Assembly (NCBI GenBank): GCA_028753945.1 | Contig: JAPNXP010000007.1 | Location: 682,001 to 746,000 of the forward strand | Length of the DNA stretch: 64,000 nt | Origin: Hexactinellida sp. DTS-2022 | Lineage: Eukaryota > Porifera > Hexactinellida | Direction of reading: 5' to 3' | Part shown: piece after piece, positions 32,301 to 42,008 of the stretch | Position numbering within the stretch: the first letter of the stretch is position 1 | How the letters are laid out: each line of letters begins with the position of its first letter | Made by a program: the position numbers and the translations under genes | The notes under the pieces: generated by a model | What the model saw: the letters and a program-made list of their open reading frames with translations, nothing else | Databases searched by the model: none | Told to the model about the DNA's origin: nothing

Positions 32301-33391
32301 GATGGTTTCATTTCACGATAACAACTCCACTACAGTAGCTAGCTATGGGATAATACCACACGTCTTACAAGTTGTATATCTCTCTAATACGGATACTAAT
32401 CCCATTTGTATAACTCACGCTTGTAGCTTGTTATGGGGCCTAGCTGTGTCGCCAGTAAACCTACGTGCATTAACCGAGGTGAGTATCCGATTTGTGAGAG
32501 TACAAAGTACGAATGTTTTGAACGCTAAACTCCGTTAATTATACACTATTTTACTATTTTGTAATATAAAACATGGTATGTTACATACAGTAGACTCTTG
32601 TTAATATGAACAAAGTTTAATTATCCTAGCCTATACAAATACATGCAAGTGACTCCGGTTAATACGAATTTCAGGTTAACGCGAACAAATTTCGACGGTC
32701 TCCTGGTGTTCCTATTAACGATATAATCTACTGTGTTGGTTACCCCCTCTTTCATTGGAAGCATTATGTAACGTTTGAACTATTAATATAAGGCGGTTTT
32801 AATAATTCAATACTGTAAATTTGTCTGTAATAAATAAAACACTAAAATATTTACCAATTTAGTATGATACATTATATTATCTATTATCATAGGCTATGCT
32901 ATTATCTATTCCCTTAGCTAAACACGCTTGAATGGACCATGGAGATAATACAACATTTTCAAGATAATCCCACTGTTCTTAATCCCTCGTTTAACCTTCT
33001 ATGGAGTTTGTTGCAGGATAATATTAATCGTGATAAGGCGTACTATCTCGATATAATTAATGTTTGTATCGGAGTTGTAAACAAATATTCCTCTCTACTT
33101 GAGTTGTGTAGTGTTGTGCTAAGTGTTCTTGTTGTTGTTTGTGAAATTGAAAGTTGCGCTTTTCAACTGTTAGCTGATGAGAGCTCTGGATTGCTTGCTT
33201 TGTTAGAATTTATGAAAAATGAATTTTCACACTTGCAAATTGTTATGAAAACAATTGAGCTTTTGAAAGTACAATTCAAATACAAGGATTTGAAGGAAGA
33301 AATATTATCACTGGAATTGAGAGAGATTTTACAAAATTGGTTTGAGAAAACTCAGTTTACAATCTTAAATGAATTTATTGAGAAACTATAG
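29397..33391 (+). CDS. STKLD1: STKLD1-like pseudokinase with helical repeats
   Basis: Five exons: 29397-29862, 30360-30616, 31307-31769, 32261-32478 and 32918-33391, with matching phases, giving 625 residues. Residues ~1-280 are a protein kinase fold that has lost catalysis: the HRD motif is HRR, the metal-binding DFG is absent and the usual VAIK lysine region reads YILRR. The structural DIWCLGILLLE helix and SSADRCS motif remain. The rest is alpha-helical with Leu-rich pairs typical of ARM/HEAT-like repeats. The start (MLKYRAVSHL) and the order of parts match STKLD1 as I remember it, a poorly studied animal pseudokinase. Introns contain B, A and D MITEs and a fold-back fragment. Confidence 0.7.
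30655..31030. mobile_element. Fold-back element O, partial copy
   Basis: In STKLD1-like intron 2. It matches, in order, the inner right arm (60745-60950) and then the outer right arm (62207-62560) of the element at 60.1-62.6 kb, with no insertion between, through words such as TTTTTGAGTTATGGC, GGCAACCGAGGA, ATAACGCGTTTAACTATGTT and ATATCACAATTCT. Confidence 0.65.
31078..31163. mobile_element. H element, right half
   Basis: TAGTGCTTCCAAGTTACCAT, then GCACAGGTGTAATTTTAGAT: the right half of the hairpin at 7147-7318. A T-rich GTTGTT run follows at 31160-31214. Confidence 0.5.
31805..31990. mobile_element. B-family MITE
   Basis: TACAGTCAACTCCGCTTAAT at left, TAAGTGAGTCAACTGTA at right, STKLD1-like intron 3. 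Confidence 0.85.
32009..32200. mobile_element. A-family MITE, long form
   Basis: TACAGTAGATGTCGGATATA at left, CCGACACCCACTGTA at right, 192 bp. The right end carries a small duplication (ATAACCTATAACCGACATCCGACA). Confidence 0.85.
32586..32735. mobile_element. D-family MITE
   Basis: TACAGTAGACTCTTGTTAAT at left, ACGATATAATCTACTGTG at right, STKLD1-like intron 4. Confidence 0.8.
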
Positions 33392-33957
33392 TTTATATAA
33401 CAGAGCTATCCGATCATTTATTTATATGTTTTTATGGCATATATGGTATACTTATTTATCTATATAAACCCACATATTTTGTTTGTTCGAAATTCGATTT
33501 TATTGGAGAACTGGTAAGAAATGCAGATTTGAAATTTCGCAGCATGAAGGGTAATATTGTATCTAATAACTTGTTTGAATATTTAAGTAAATACTTATAT
33601 TTCCCCCACAAAATGAATTTTTTTAATCAATTAAAAATTGTCCCAATATGGATATTATTAGCATTCTTACTAGTATATTTTAGTGTCTCTATCATTTGTT
33701 AAGTGTTTATTATCTATAAGGCTCAGAGAAAAAGCCTGGCCTTTTTGAGACTGTAATATAATTAATTTATAGTAAATTTACTATTCCATTCATTTGTATC
33801 CCGTCTACCTTTCCTTTAACCGAAATGGGATCAATTTTATTCGTGCTTTTAATCAATCCTATACAAACTGTTAAATTAAATTAGATTAATAGAGTTGTTC
33901 ATAGTATATATACAGGTTGTTTTTCCTTTTACTTATCCGTAGTTAGAATATTAGCAA
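33392..33957. other. Spacer between STKLD1-like and MICU genes
   Basis: About 570 bp of AT-rich sequence. I see no repeat family member and no clear poly(A) signal or TATA box. Confidence 0.5.
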
Positions 33958-36900
33958 ATGGCCTTAAACAGATTATTATTATTCTCAATTCGTTCAATCC
34001 CTACTCGCCGTATATTCCCTATACTAATCACGTCATCACACCAATACAATACAAACTATACAAACACTCGGTTTCATAAAACCAGATTTGAATGGAAAGG
34101 GAATTCCTATGTGTATTTGGCTAGTGGTGTAATTCTGACTGGTTATTTGCTATACAAACAGTATTACGGTACTACTAATGTACTGTGTGATACGGTAGGA
34201 GATGGAGAGGATAATATCCAAGAGAAAACAGATGCTTTTAAGAAGAGATACACAATGAATTATGAGAATAGAATTAGAATGTATTCTCTACCCGACAAGA
34301 TATTTAGGTACTCTAATTTCAAATATTTGTATCCAATTCAGTACCGATATTTGAGTTCAATATACAGTAGACTCTCGTTATTACAAACACCAAGGGAGCA
34401 TCGAAATTTGTTCTTATTATCCGGAATTCGTATTAACCGGAGTCACTTGCATGTATTTGTATAGGCTAGGGGAATTAACCTTGTACTCCTTAACCGATAT
34501 TTCCTTTTAACGAGAGTCTACTGTAAATGTTCTGTTTTGTATTCATCTACAAGGTTAAAACAATCAAATAATCGACATAAAGAACTCGAAATTTGATTTC
34601 TCATAATTTCAAAAATTATATTATAATTGAATATTGGTTTTAATTATATGTTATTGTTGTTATTTTGTTTATTTATTGTCAGATATTTCGCTTCTATTCA
34701 AGTTGAGTTCCCAGATGGACGAACAGAAGTGTTTATGAATCCAGATGATTTCGTTCGGTCAATAATCCCAAATGAAATGCAGCCTAAAAACGTAGATTTA
34801 GACCATTTCCATAAAGTGAAATGGGATTCAATTGCACTCAGACAACTATCCGCTTCTAAAAGCACTAAAAACACAAAATTCTTTCACGCTTTATCTACTA
34901 ATAGCAATGGATTAATATCTCTATCTGAATATATATTCTTATTAACTATACTGATGGTTCCCAAACGAAAGTTAGAGCTTATTTTCAAAGCTATGGATTT
35001 GTCTGGAGACAATCTTATAGAGTTTGATGAGTTCCATCAAATAGAACATTTAATTCGGTCTCGTTATTCCGGTCTAAATGTCGTGTCTGCTAATCTTAAC
35101 AACAAAGGAGGGTTAGGTATGGAAATATAGTAAATTATAATTTAGCAATGAAGACAGTAGACTCTCGTTAATACGAACACGGATAAGGCGAAATATCGGT
35201 TATGGAGTACAAAGTTTAATTTCATAGACTATACTCAAGGAATTATCCAAGAGCGCGAGACGCTCCTTTTGGAGTAGAATTTTTTGGAAAATTTATTTAG
35301 GAGCGCAAAAATTTGGAATCCTCTCCTATACAATAACATTAATTTGTGATTTAGGCGTATGAAAATTTCATCAGACCAGGATTAGGAGCGTATTTACAAA
35401 TGGCTGTATAATACACTGAATTACAAATGTATACAAGTTAATACGGATTTTTTGACGGTCCCTTGTGTTCGTATTAACAAGAGTCTACTGTAATTAGTTT
35501 ATATTCCCTAATCACTTTAACAAATTAGACGATATTATTATAGTCTATTTGGTTGTTTGTTTGAATTGGGAGTAATATGGTTACAAAGTTCAATACCACT
35601 ACCAATAAAAAATATTAATTATATTTGTGAATTGTAATGCTATTCAATAGACAGACTGCTGTCTACTCCTTGGTTAATCAATTAATTAACAATTGCTCGA
35701 AAACACAATCAGATTCACTAATTATTTATTTACTCATTTTATTATGAAAACCTATGCTTATCAATTTAGGTTATAATTTTAGGGAATTTTTGGGGAAATT
35801 TAGGCAAATCATCAAAAATTCACCTTTCGAAGCCTGATTTTATATTTGGCCGATATAATACTACAATCCCTAATTCTAGCGTGGAATATGTTGTTTCAAT
35901 ATAGTAAATTTCATTATAACTAAGTCCAAGCGACCCTTAGTTTAATTCGGTATAAGCGAGTAAATTAAACTACTTTATCATTCTGGGAATATACGTAATA
36001 GCAAGTCGCATTTTGCACGAAATATGCTTGCTAATAGGCGAACTTGCTATTAGAGGAACTGAATTAACATTAAACGCTCGTTTGGGGACTGAAAACAATT
36101 TGCTATTAGACCAACACAACTGTAACTTCGTTATAACAGAAATTTATTGTAGATTATTTATTTTGCTCTCTAGGCGAATATCTGTTTGGGAGAAATCTGA
36201 ATAAGAAACTAAGTTTGCAAGAAATAGAAACGTTCTATGACGATATACACCAAGATATTCTCACTATGGAGTTTAACATCTACAAACCTGTGGAGGGGAA
36301 ATTAACGGAATATAATTTCGCGAAATTTCTCATAAACAGTTGTGATTTTAAGCAAGACAAAGTCGAAGAATATCTTAAACGAATCGAGAACAAATTTGGT
36401 AAAAAAATTGTAAAAGGGATTTCTTATAAACAAGTGGAACAGTTGATGACTGCCGTTAAAGATATTAATAGCATAGACGTGGCTCTTAATATGTATTTTA
36501 TGGACGGACTGTCTATACCACAAGATGAGTTCAGGTGAGAGCATTCTGATAATAACTAACTTAACGTATTTAATCGAATTGTAGTCTAGGCGATTGATAA
36601 TTTTAGCCCTCAAAAGGGGCGATTATTTGAGTTGAACTAGTGCAGTAATTTTTTTTAAATTTGTCTTCGGACAAATATCTTCATATAGAGTTTGTCCAAT
36701 CTTATTTTTAATGTGTTTTATGACACATTCAGACATGATGTAACAATATTATTAATTTCAGGATTTCGCAACTTAATGAACATCTGACCTAAATTCCCTT
36801 ATTGAAATGTAACAGTCTATTTCTTATAATTTTGCAATAACTTATATGCAGACCGTAAATTTCTAGATCAGGTTTTCTTTACGTAAATAGTATTACCCCA

Positions 36901-39339
36901 TGACGGCACGGTCTTTGTCTTCAAATTTATTTACTGTCTACAATTTTAGCATACAGTGGTGTTCGCTTAAACGAAATTTGTTTGCTAATAAGCAACTTGC
37001 TATTAGAGGAATAAAACTAACATTAATTGCCTCTTTTTTGAGACAAAAAATTGATAATAGAGCAATTGATATTGTGCGAAACTACTGTAGTTTGTATATG
37101 GCCTTATATAGACCGTCTACATACAACGAAGCTCATTAATTAAAGCTTCATAAGACCCAATCGATATATTGATCTGTTAGTGTTGCTCGTTATGTCATTT
37201 TACTATATCTGACTTAAAAATTAATCTATTTTAAGAAACTTTGTTCATAATAGGCACACATTCCTATGTAGTGATAATTATTACTCCTAAGTATACTAAG
37301 TTTCATAAAGTAAGTGTTCGGACATTACGTATTATCTTTTACGTGGTCATTTTATTTGAGACTTTTCAAGAATATTTTGGACTTTTTCATCAAGGCAATT
37401 ACAGTGTATACTCTCGTTAGTACTACACGTTTAAAACGAATTTCTGTTAACTATTTCCGCCCCTTCAAAGCTTTTTAAGTTTTCGTGACAACAAATAATA
37501 CGAATTTGGGATAGAAAGACAAACATTTTTGAGGGTCCATTGGTGTTCATGGCTAATAAATAGTGTGCAACCTAGATTCTTTATTTTTCTTTACATTAAG
37601 TTTGGAAAATAGATTGTCATTTTATTGAATTTACCATAGTATCAAAATGAATTGTATACAGATTTATGCAAAAATCTACAAATATATTTATGGGCGAGCA
37701 TGTTGTGTAACAATTTGTGTTAATAATTTCAGTCATTTTTGCACATTCGCCAAATGATATTTTAAAATCTACACTTAAAACACTTATCAGCTCACTCAAA
37801 CGATTGAATAATATTATCTTAATAGCTACTACATATTTGTGCTAGCAGACATTTTTACCACCAAATCTCTAGACACATATTTTTTTCAATCTCAGTTTTA
37901 TATTATTGCTATAAAAATAGTGTTCATAATAGAGAGACTTCATAATAAGCGAACTCAACTTAATACAAACCCTATGTAAGTTGTTAAATTGGGAACTTAG
38001 GGCTTGTTCATAATAATAAAAATTCATTTAAGCAAACGAAAAATTGTTCACAATAAGCCACCTGACTGTATATATAATGATGACATAAAAATTTAATTTT
38101 ATAATAATCATGGGACAATTATCTATATTATTAAATCTCGATTGTTGTGTGTTTGTGTGTTTGTGTGTTTGTTTGTCCGGATTGTATTAAAGTGATGGGG
38201 GAATAGAAACCGCATTTATATATAAGACATAAACTAACTTTCAAATGTTATAATTGGTAAACAAATGTTATAATTGGTAAACAAATGTTATAATTGGTAA
38301 ACAAGTATGCTGATTTCGAATTTCGCATTTACAAATTTATAATATGAATATTTGTTGTTGTTTACACAAATAGGTAAACAAATTAATGAAAATTCAAAAT
38401 CAACCTAGAAGTTAGCTTTCAACGGGTATTATAGGTAAACAAATAGCTGAACACGAATTTCGCACTTCTAAATTTATAATATGAATATTTGTTGTTGTTT
38501 ACACAAATAGGTAAACAAATTAATGAAAATTCAAAATCAACCTAGAAGTTAGCTTTCAACGGGTATTATAGGTAAACAAATAGCTGAACACGAATTTCGC
38601 ACTTCTAAATTTATAATATGAATATTTGTTGTTGTTGTTTACACAAATAGGTAAACAATTAATCAAAATTCAAAATCAATCCAGAAGTTACCTTTTAACG
38701 GGTACGTATTATAAGTATATAACTATGACAAATATTACTAACTATGTAATCAATTGTTTAGTGAGGAGTAAGGCCGACTAGCGGCCGTTACCTAGAGGTG
38801 CGTAGCACCGATCTGTCGCAAAGCGACCGAGACCGAAGGGCTCGTTTAATATGAATTCACTATTTAAATATTCTCTTATCAACGGTATTTATTCTCTTAC
38901 CAATGGGTATTACTTTTGAAAGATTTTGTAGATCTCATATTTGCGGCGATTTCACAGCTAATTTTAAAGGAATTTATAAGTGCCCGTATACGTGAACGAA
39001 AATATGTATTTTCCCGCTTCATAATTTATTGAATTTCATCAGTACTTATCCGTAGCCATAACGAATAAGCCCCCATTTATCACAATGCATTATAGGTACG
39101 TAATTGGGTGCATAACAAAGATAGCACTCGACGAGCACCTTGTGAGTGTGCTATTCACTCTACTGGACCAGGACGGAGATGGTATGTTGAGTAGAAAGGA
39201 ATTCGTTCGTGTTATAAAACGTAGATCTGCGAGAGGGTTTAATAAACCGCGAGATTTAGGTTTCGCAAGGGCACTATCAGCACTTTATGAATGTGGAAAG
39301 GAAGTCTATCTAACTAATACACAGGCTCAGTCGTCTTAA
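33958..39339 (+). CDS. MICU1: Mitochondrial calcium uptake protein (MICU1-like)
   Basis: Four exons: 33958-34307, 34683-35116, 36174-36534 and 39096-39339, phases 2, 1 and 2, giving 462 residues (human MICU1 is similar). It is the EF-hand gatekeeper of the mitochondrial calcium uniporter in the intermembrane space. Exon 1 has an Arg-rich targeting start, a hydrophobic segment (YVYLASGVILTGYLLY) and the conserved YENRIRMYSLPDKIFR, completed as YFAS across the junction. Exon 2 holds the first EF-hand (DLSGDNLIEFDEF), exon 4 the last (DQDGDGMLSRKEF). Both keep Asp at positions 1 and 5 and Glu at 12, so calcium binding looks intact. Between them lie two non-canonical EF-hands, as in the family. 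MICU1 versus MICU2/3 is not settled. Confidence 0.9.
34363..34525. mobile_element. D-family MITE
   Basis: TACAGTAGACTCTCGTTATT at left, AACGAGAGTCTACTGTA at right, 56 bp after the MICU exon 1 donor. Confidence 0.85.
35153..35492. mobile_element. D-family MITE interrupted by an hAT-like element
   Basis: Outer ends ACAGTAGACTCTCGTTAATA and CAAGAGTCTACTGTA. At 35236-35418 it is interrupted by CAAGGAATTATCCAAGAGCG...TGTATAATACACTG, a relative of the hAT-like elements at 51901-52046 and 39405-39606. MICU intron 2. Confidence 0.75.
35999..36124. mobile_element. F-family MITE, decayed ends
   Basis: AGCAAGTCGCATTTTGCACG, GCTTGCTAATAGGCGAAC and TTGCTATTAGACCAACAC. A G-family fragment (TTTCATTATAACTAAGTCC, GGTATAAGCGAG) lies just before it at about 35885-35960. 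MICU intron 2. Confidence 0.65.
36842..37127. mobile_element. N-family MITE interrupted by an F-family MITE
   Basis: Outer decayed N ends (TATATGCAGACCGTAAATTT and CTTATATAGACCGTCTACATA) surround an F element 36952-37089 (TACAGTGGTGTTCGCTTAAA to GAAACTACTGTA). MICU intron 3. Confidence 0.65.
37400..37560. mobile_element. C/D-type MITE, decayed
   Basis: TACAGTGTATACTCTCGTTA at left; GGGTCCATTGGTGTTCAT at right with the end lost. MICU intron 3. Confidence 0.5.
37915..38070. mobile_element. E-family MITE near element T copy 2
   Basis: GTGTTCATAATAGAGAGACT at left (terminus lost) and AAGCCACCTGACTGTA at right. It lies 50 bp from the 3' end of element T copy 2. Confidence 0.7.
38120..38845 (-). 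mobile_element. Composite element T, copy 2 (inverted, shorter array)
   Basis: Reverse orientation relative to copy 1, in MICU intron 3. Reading on the plus strand: TATCTATATTATTAAATCTC, a GTGTGTTT microsatellite, GGGGGAATAGAAACCGC, three 20-bp repeats of AAATGTTATAATTGGTAAAC (38245-38303), about three ~140-bp units, then the hairpin string: 38772-38786 (GGCCG-ACTAG-CGGCC), 38797-38809 (GGTGC-GTA-GCACC), 38815-38827 (GTCGC-AAA-GCGAC) and 38829-38843. The same parts in the same order as copy 1 define the element. Confidence 0.75.
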
Positions 39340-39396
39340 TTGTTATATTTTATTGATTGAATTGTAATAATTAAACTTTCGTAAGTTACCTTCGGC

Positions 39397-39614
39397 CTTC
39401 AAAGCAGGGTATTATACAGGAGTAACAGGACTATAATTGAACACTCCTAACTGTCCTAAGGTCACTAGAGTATGAATTTTGTACGCCTAAAAGTTTAGTT
39501 TTGTATTACTCTATGGGGACTTTTGGCCGTTTTCGCGCTCCTAAACGCAAACAAATCCCAATTTATACCCCTTTAGGCGTATGGCGCGCTCCTGGATAAA
39601 CCCCTGCTTCAAAG
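39397..39614. mobile_element. hAT-like element with perfect 8-bp target duplication
   Basis: Element 39405-39606 starts CAGGGTATTATACAGGAG and ends GCTCCTGGATAAACCCCTG, flanked by CTTCAAAG at 39397-39404 and 39607-39614. It lies just after the MICU stop codon and is related to 51901-52046. Confidence 0.85.
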
Positions 39615-40047
39615 CCTTTTAATATTATTCAAAATGCTGACAAATTAATTGTTATCCAAAGTAATGAATTATTCTCACAAGCTGCTACTTGTATAGCTTT
39701 TCTCGAAATTCCCTATGCTATTATCGTGGTTAACTATATCTACTAATTCAATTGGTATTAGCCACTAATACTCCTTATCAGTTGATTCAGTTCCTTATTA
39801 TTGTCAAATTAAGGATATTTAGCAGTTCATTTTCATAGAATTTCCGATACGAACTTTGAACTAATTAACCTTTAATCTATTTTCTATACTTCCTAATTTA
39901 CAACTTTTCTTGCTATATTAGCTAACACTATTTTGCTACATCCCTGAATCCTTCTGATTATATTATTCACCAAATTATTCACCACAAACCATCTGTTTGT
40001 TTCATATCCATATAGGCTATATAGCTATTAGCTAATTAGAACACTAA

Positions 40048-41304
40048 ATGGCTAGAGAAGGAATAGCACTGCCGCCGCCAACTATTTTCGGTAGCAAACC
40101 TAAGATTAGCACACAACAGTTAAACCAAATCCACATACAAGTTCCATGCCAAATATCCAAATTCGTAACTGACAAATGGGATTTAATTGCTGACAATGTG
40201 TTAGTACAGCTTGTCAAAGAGACTAGCCAATCAAGTGCAGGGGTTTATTCTGAATATTTGCGTGTGCTTGATGTGCAAAGCCAACAAATAGTTAATCAGC
40301 TGTTAAGCGAACTGAAATGGGGTCAACTAAAGGAACTAAACTATGAATTAGATACATTACGAAATGAGGAATTAGAGAATGTGTATGCAATAACGTTCAA
40401 TACCGAACAAGATGCGGCACAATTCAATAAAGTGTTTGAGGAGAAAAACAAACAAAGTGAAGTAAGTTCGCATGCACTTAACCCATTTCTAGTGCCGTTA
40501 ACCGATGCAATACTAAGAGGAGATGTCGAAGATGCGATGAAAAGATTTACATATTTATGCGAATTTCCCCCGGAACAACGTAAATTTTCAATTCGTGCTG
40601 AAACACCTTTGACACCTGAACAAGTCAAACAACAGAAATCGATTAATATTAATATCACCGTTGAGAATTATGAAGGTAAGCAAACACAAATAACTTTGTG
40701 TGTCCCAAAAGATTCTAGTATTGCAGACCTAAAAGAAATTATGTACATTAAATACGAGATTCCTTTGGAAGTACAAAAATGGCTTGGAGAACAATGTCTG
40801 TATAAAAACTCGGATAGAATATTAGATAAAAACGACCAACCGAAGATAATATATCTCTATATCCTAAATGCCGCAAAAGTAGGGTTAAATCGCGCGGATT
40901 TTATGGCCAAACTTGAGGCATATCGGAACAGTTTGAAGCCGAAACAGGTTCCAGCTACTGTAATAGACCCACGTCAACAACAACAACAACAACAACAACA
41001 ACCAATGCATGAAGATGATGTCCCTGTAGGCCCCCCTATGACACCATTTGAGGTAAATAATTTCGCTTTGCCTGACGGCTCAAAACCAGGTTCGAATCCC
41101 ATACCACAGAACCCTAGCGCTGTGCCTTATAACCCTAGTCCAAACAGTGCAGTGCCTTCTGAACATGCGTCTACTTTACAACAGGAGTCTGGGGAATCTA
41201 ATTTGATACCTGGGGAATTATGGCGATGTTCCTGTGATCATGTGAACGCGTGGGAGAATATACGTTGTGAGCGCTGTAGGAAAGATAGGGACAAGCTTAT
41301 ATAA
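40048..41304 (+). CDS. SHARPIN/HOIL-1-like protein (UBL + NZF zinc finger)
   Basis: Intronless, 418 residues. Residues ~1-150 form an unassigned N-terminal domain. Residues ~198-285 are a ubiquitin-like domain whose second half (DLKEIMYIKYEIPLEVQKWL, then IIYLYILNAA) resembles the UBL of HOIL-1L/RBCK1 and SHARPIN, which binds HOIP in the linear ubiquitin ligase LUBAC. A Gln run (~310-318) and a Pro/Ser-rich linker follow. Residues ~391-413 are a RanBP2/NZF-type finger (WRCSC...N...CERC), normally a ubiquitin reader. There is no RBR ligase module, so the layout is SHARPIN-like rather than HOIL-1-like. Oddly the first Cys pair is CSC instead of Cx2C. An AATAAA lies at 41538. Role in linear ubiquitin signalling is inferred. 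Confidence 0.7.
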   Translation: MAREGIALPPPTIFGSKPKISTQQLNQIHIQVPCQISKFVTDKWDLIADNVLVQLVKETSQSSAGVYSEYLRVLDVQSQQIVNQLLSELKWGQLKELNYELDTLRNEELENVYAITFNTEQDAAQFNKVFEEKNKQSEVSSHALNPFLVPLTDAILRGDVEDAMKRFTYLCEFPPEQRKFSIRAETPLTPEQVKQQKSININITVENYEGKQTQITLCVPKDSSIADLKEIMYIKYEIPLEVQKWLGEQCLYKNSDRILDKNDQPKIIYLYILNAAKVGLNRADFMAKLEAYRNSLKPKQVPATVIDPRQQQQQQQQQPMHEDDVPVGPPMTPFEVNNFALPDGSKPGSNPIPQNPSAVPYNPSPNSAVPSEHASTLQQESGESNLIPGELWRCSCDHVNAWENIRCERCRKDRDKLI

Positions 41305-41537
41305 AGGGTGTAGGTCTTGTGATTTATATGGGTTAAGTTATGTACTGTTTCATTTGGTGAATTGGAAATCCGAAAAATGTGTGTATTAATGTTATGTAAA
41401 ATTATTTGTTATAGATAAAAATAATGGTAGATAATTTATATTACATTTTGATAATTAATTTAATTGTCTGTATATTTTTTAACATGAAATACTTTAGGTA
41501 TATAAATTTAATTTCTAAGAGGATATTTTGACACTTG

Positions 41538-41543
41538 AATAAA
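41538..41543 (+). terminator. Possible poly(A) signal of the SHARPIN-like gene
   Basis: AATAAA 234 bp after the stop codon. Confidence 0.3.
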
Positions 41544-41837
41544 TGTTAAAATATCCTAGAGATTGAAGTTTTATATAGAATTTTGATAAATCTTATATCA
41601 TTTTGTGCTTAAAATATACAAGTACCATTTATCACAGGGGCTATTTTATCCTTCAAAAACATTAACATTTCCTCTTGATTAAACTCTACATCATATGATT
41701 AGTGAAATATGTACCAAAAATTTCCCATTTATTTAAAAATATATTTTATCATACATACTTACTTATATTACATCATATACCTAATTTTATCATTTTACAT
41801 TTCAACTGATTCTGTTAGATTAGCCTAGAAACAAAAT

Positions 41838-42008
41838 ATGGAGTCAAATGGAATTGCTAATAATGAGGAAAACGTACCTTTATCATTAACGGATCATGTT
41901 AATAAGAAACTTTTGGAAGCCTTCAAGAATGCCTTGGAAACTCCGGGAAATTCTTTTCCGAAATCTGATCCAATTGACTCTACTGGAGATGATGAATTAT
42001 GGAAATAA
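41838..42008 (+). CDS. Possible small gene, 56 residues, unknown
   Basis: An ATG-started frame of 57 codons: acidic, hydrophilic, with a short amphipathic stretch (DHVNKKLLEAFKNALE) and an acidic DSTGDDELWK end. I do not recognise it. In favour: base composition clearly richer in G and C than the surrounding AT-rich DNA, full amino-acid diversity, an ACAAAATATGG start context, and GATTAGCCTAG just upstream that could be a splice acceptor. Against: short length and no family match from memory. It stands alone in 3 kb of spacer between the SHARPIN-like gene and PFDN4. Confidence 0.45.
   Translation: MESNGIANNEENVPLSLTDHVNKKLLEAFKNALETPGNSFPKSDPIDSTGDDELWK

Noticed and set aside
41087-41097. 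GGTTCGAATCC, a tRNA B-box-like word
   Set aside because: It lies inside the SHARPIN-like coding frame and no A box or cloverleaf can be drawn around it.
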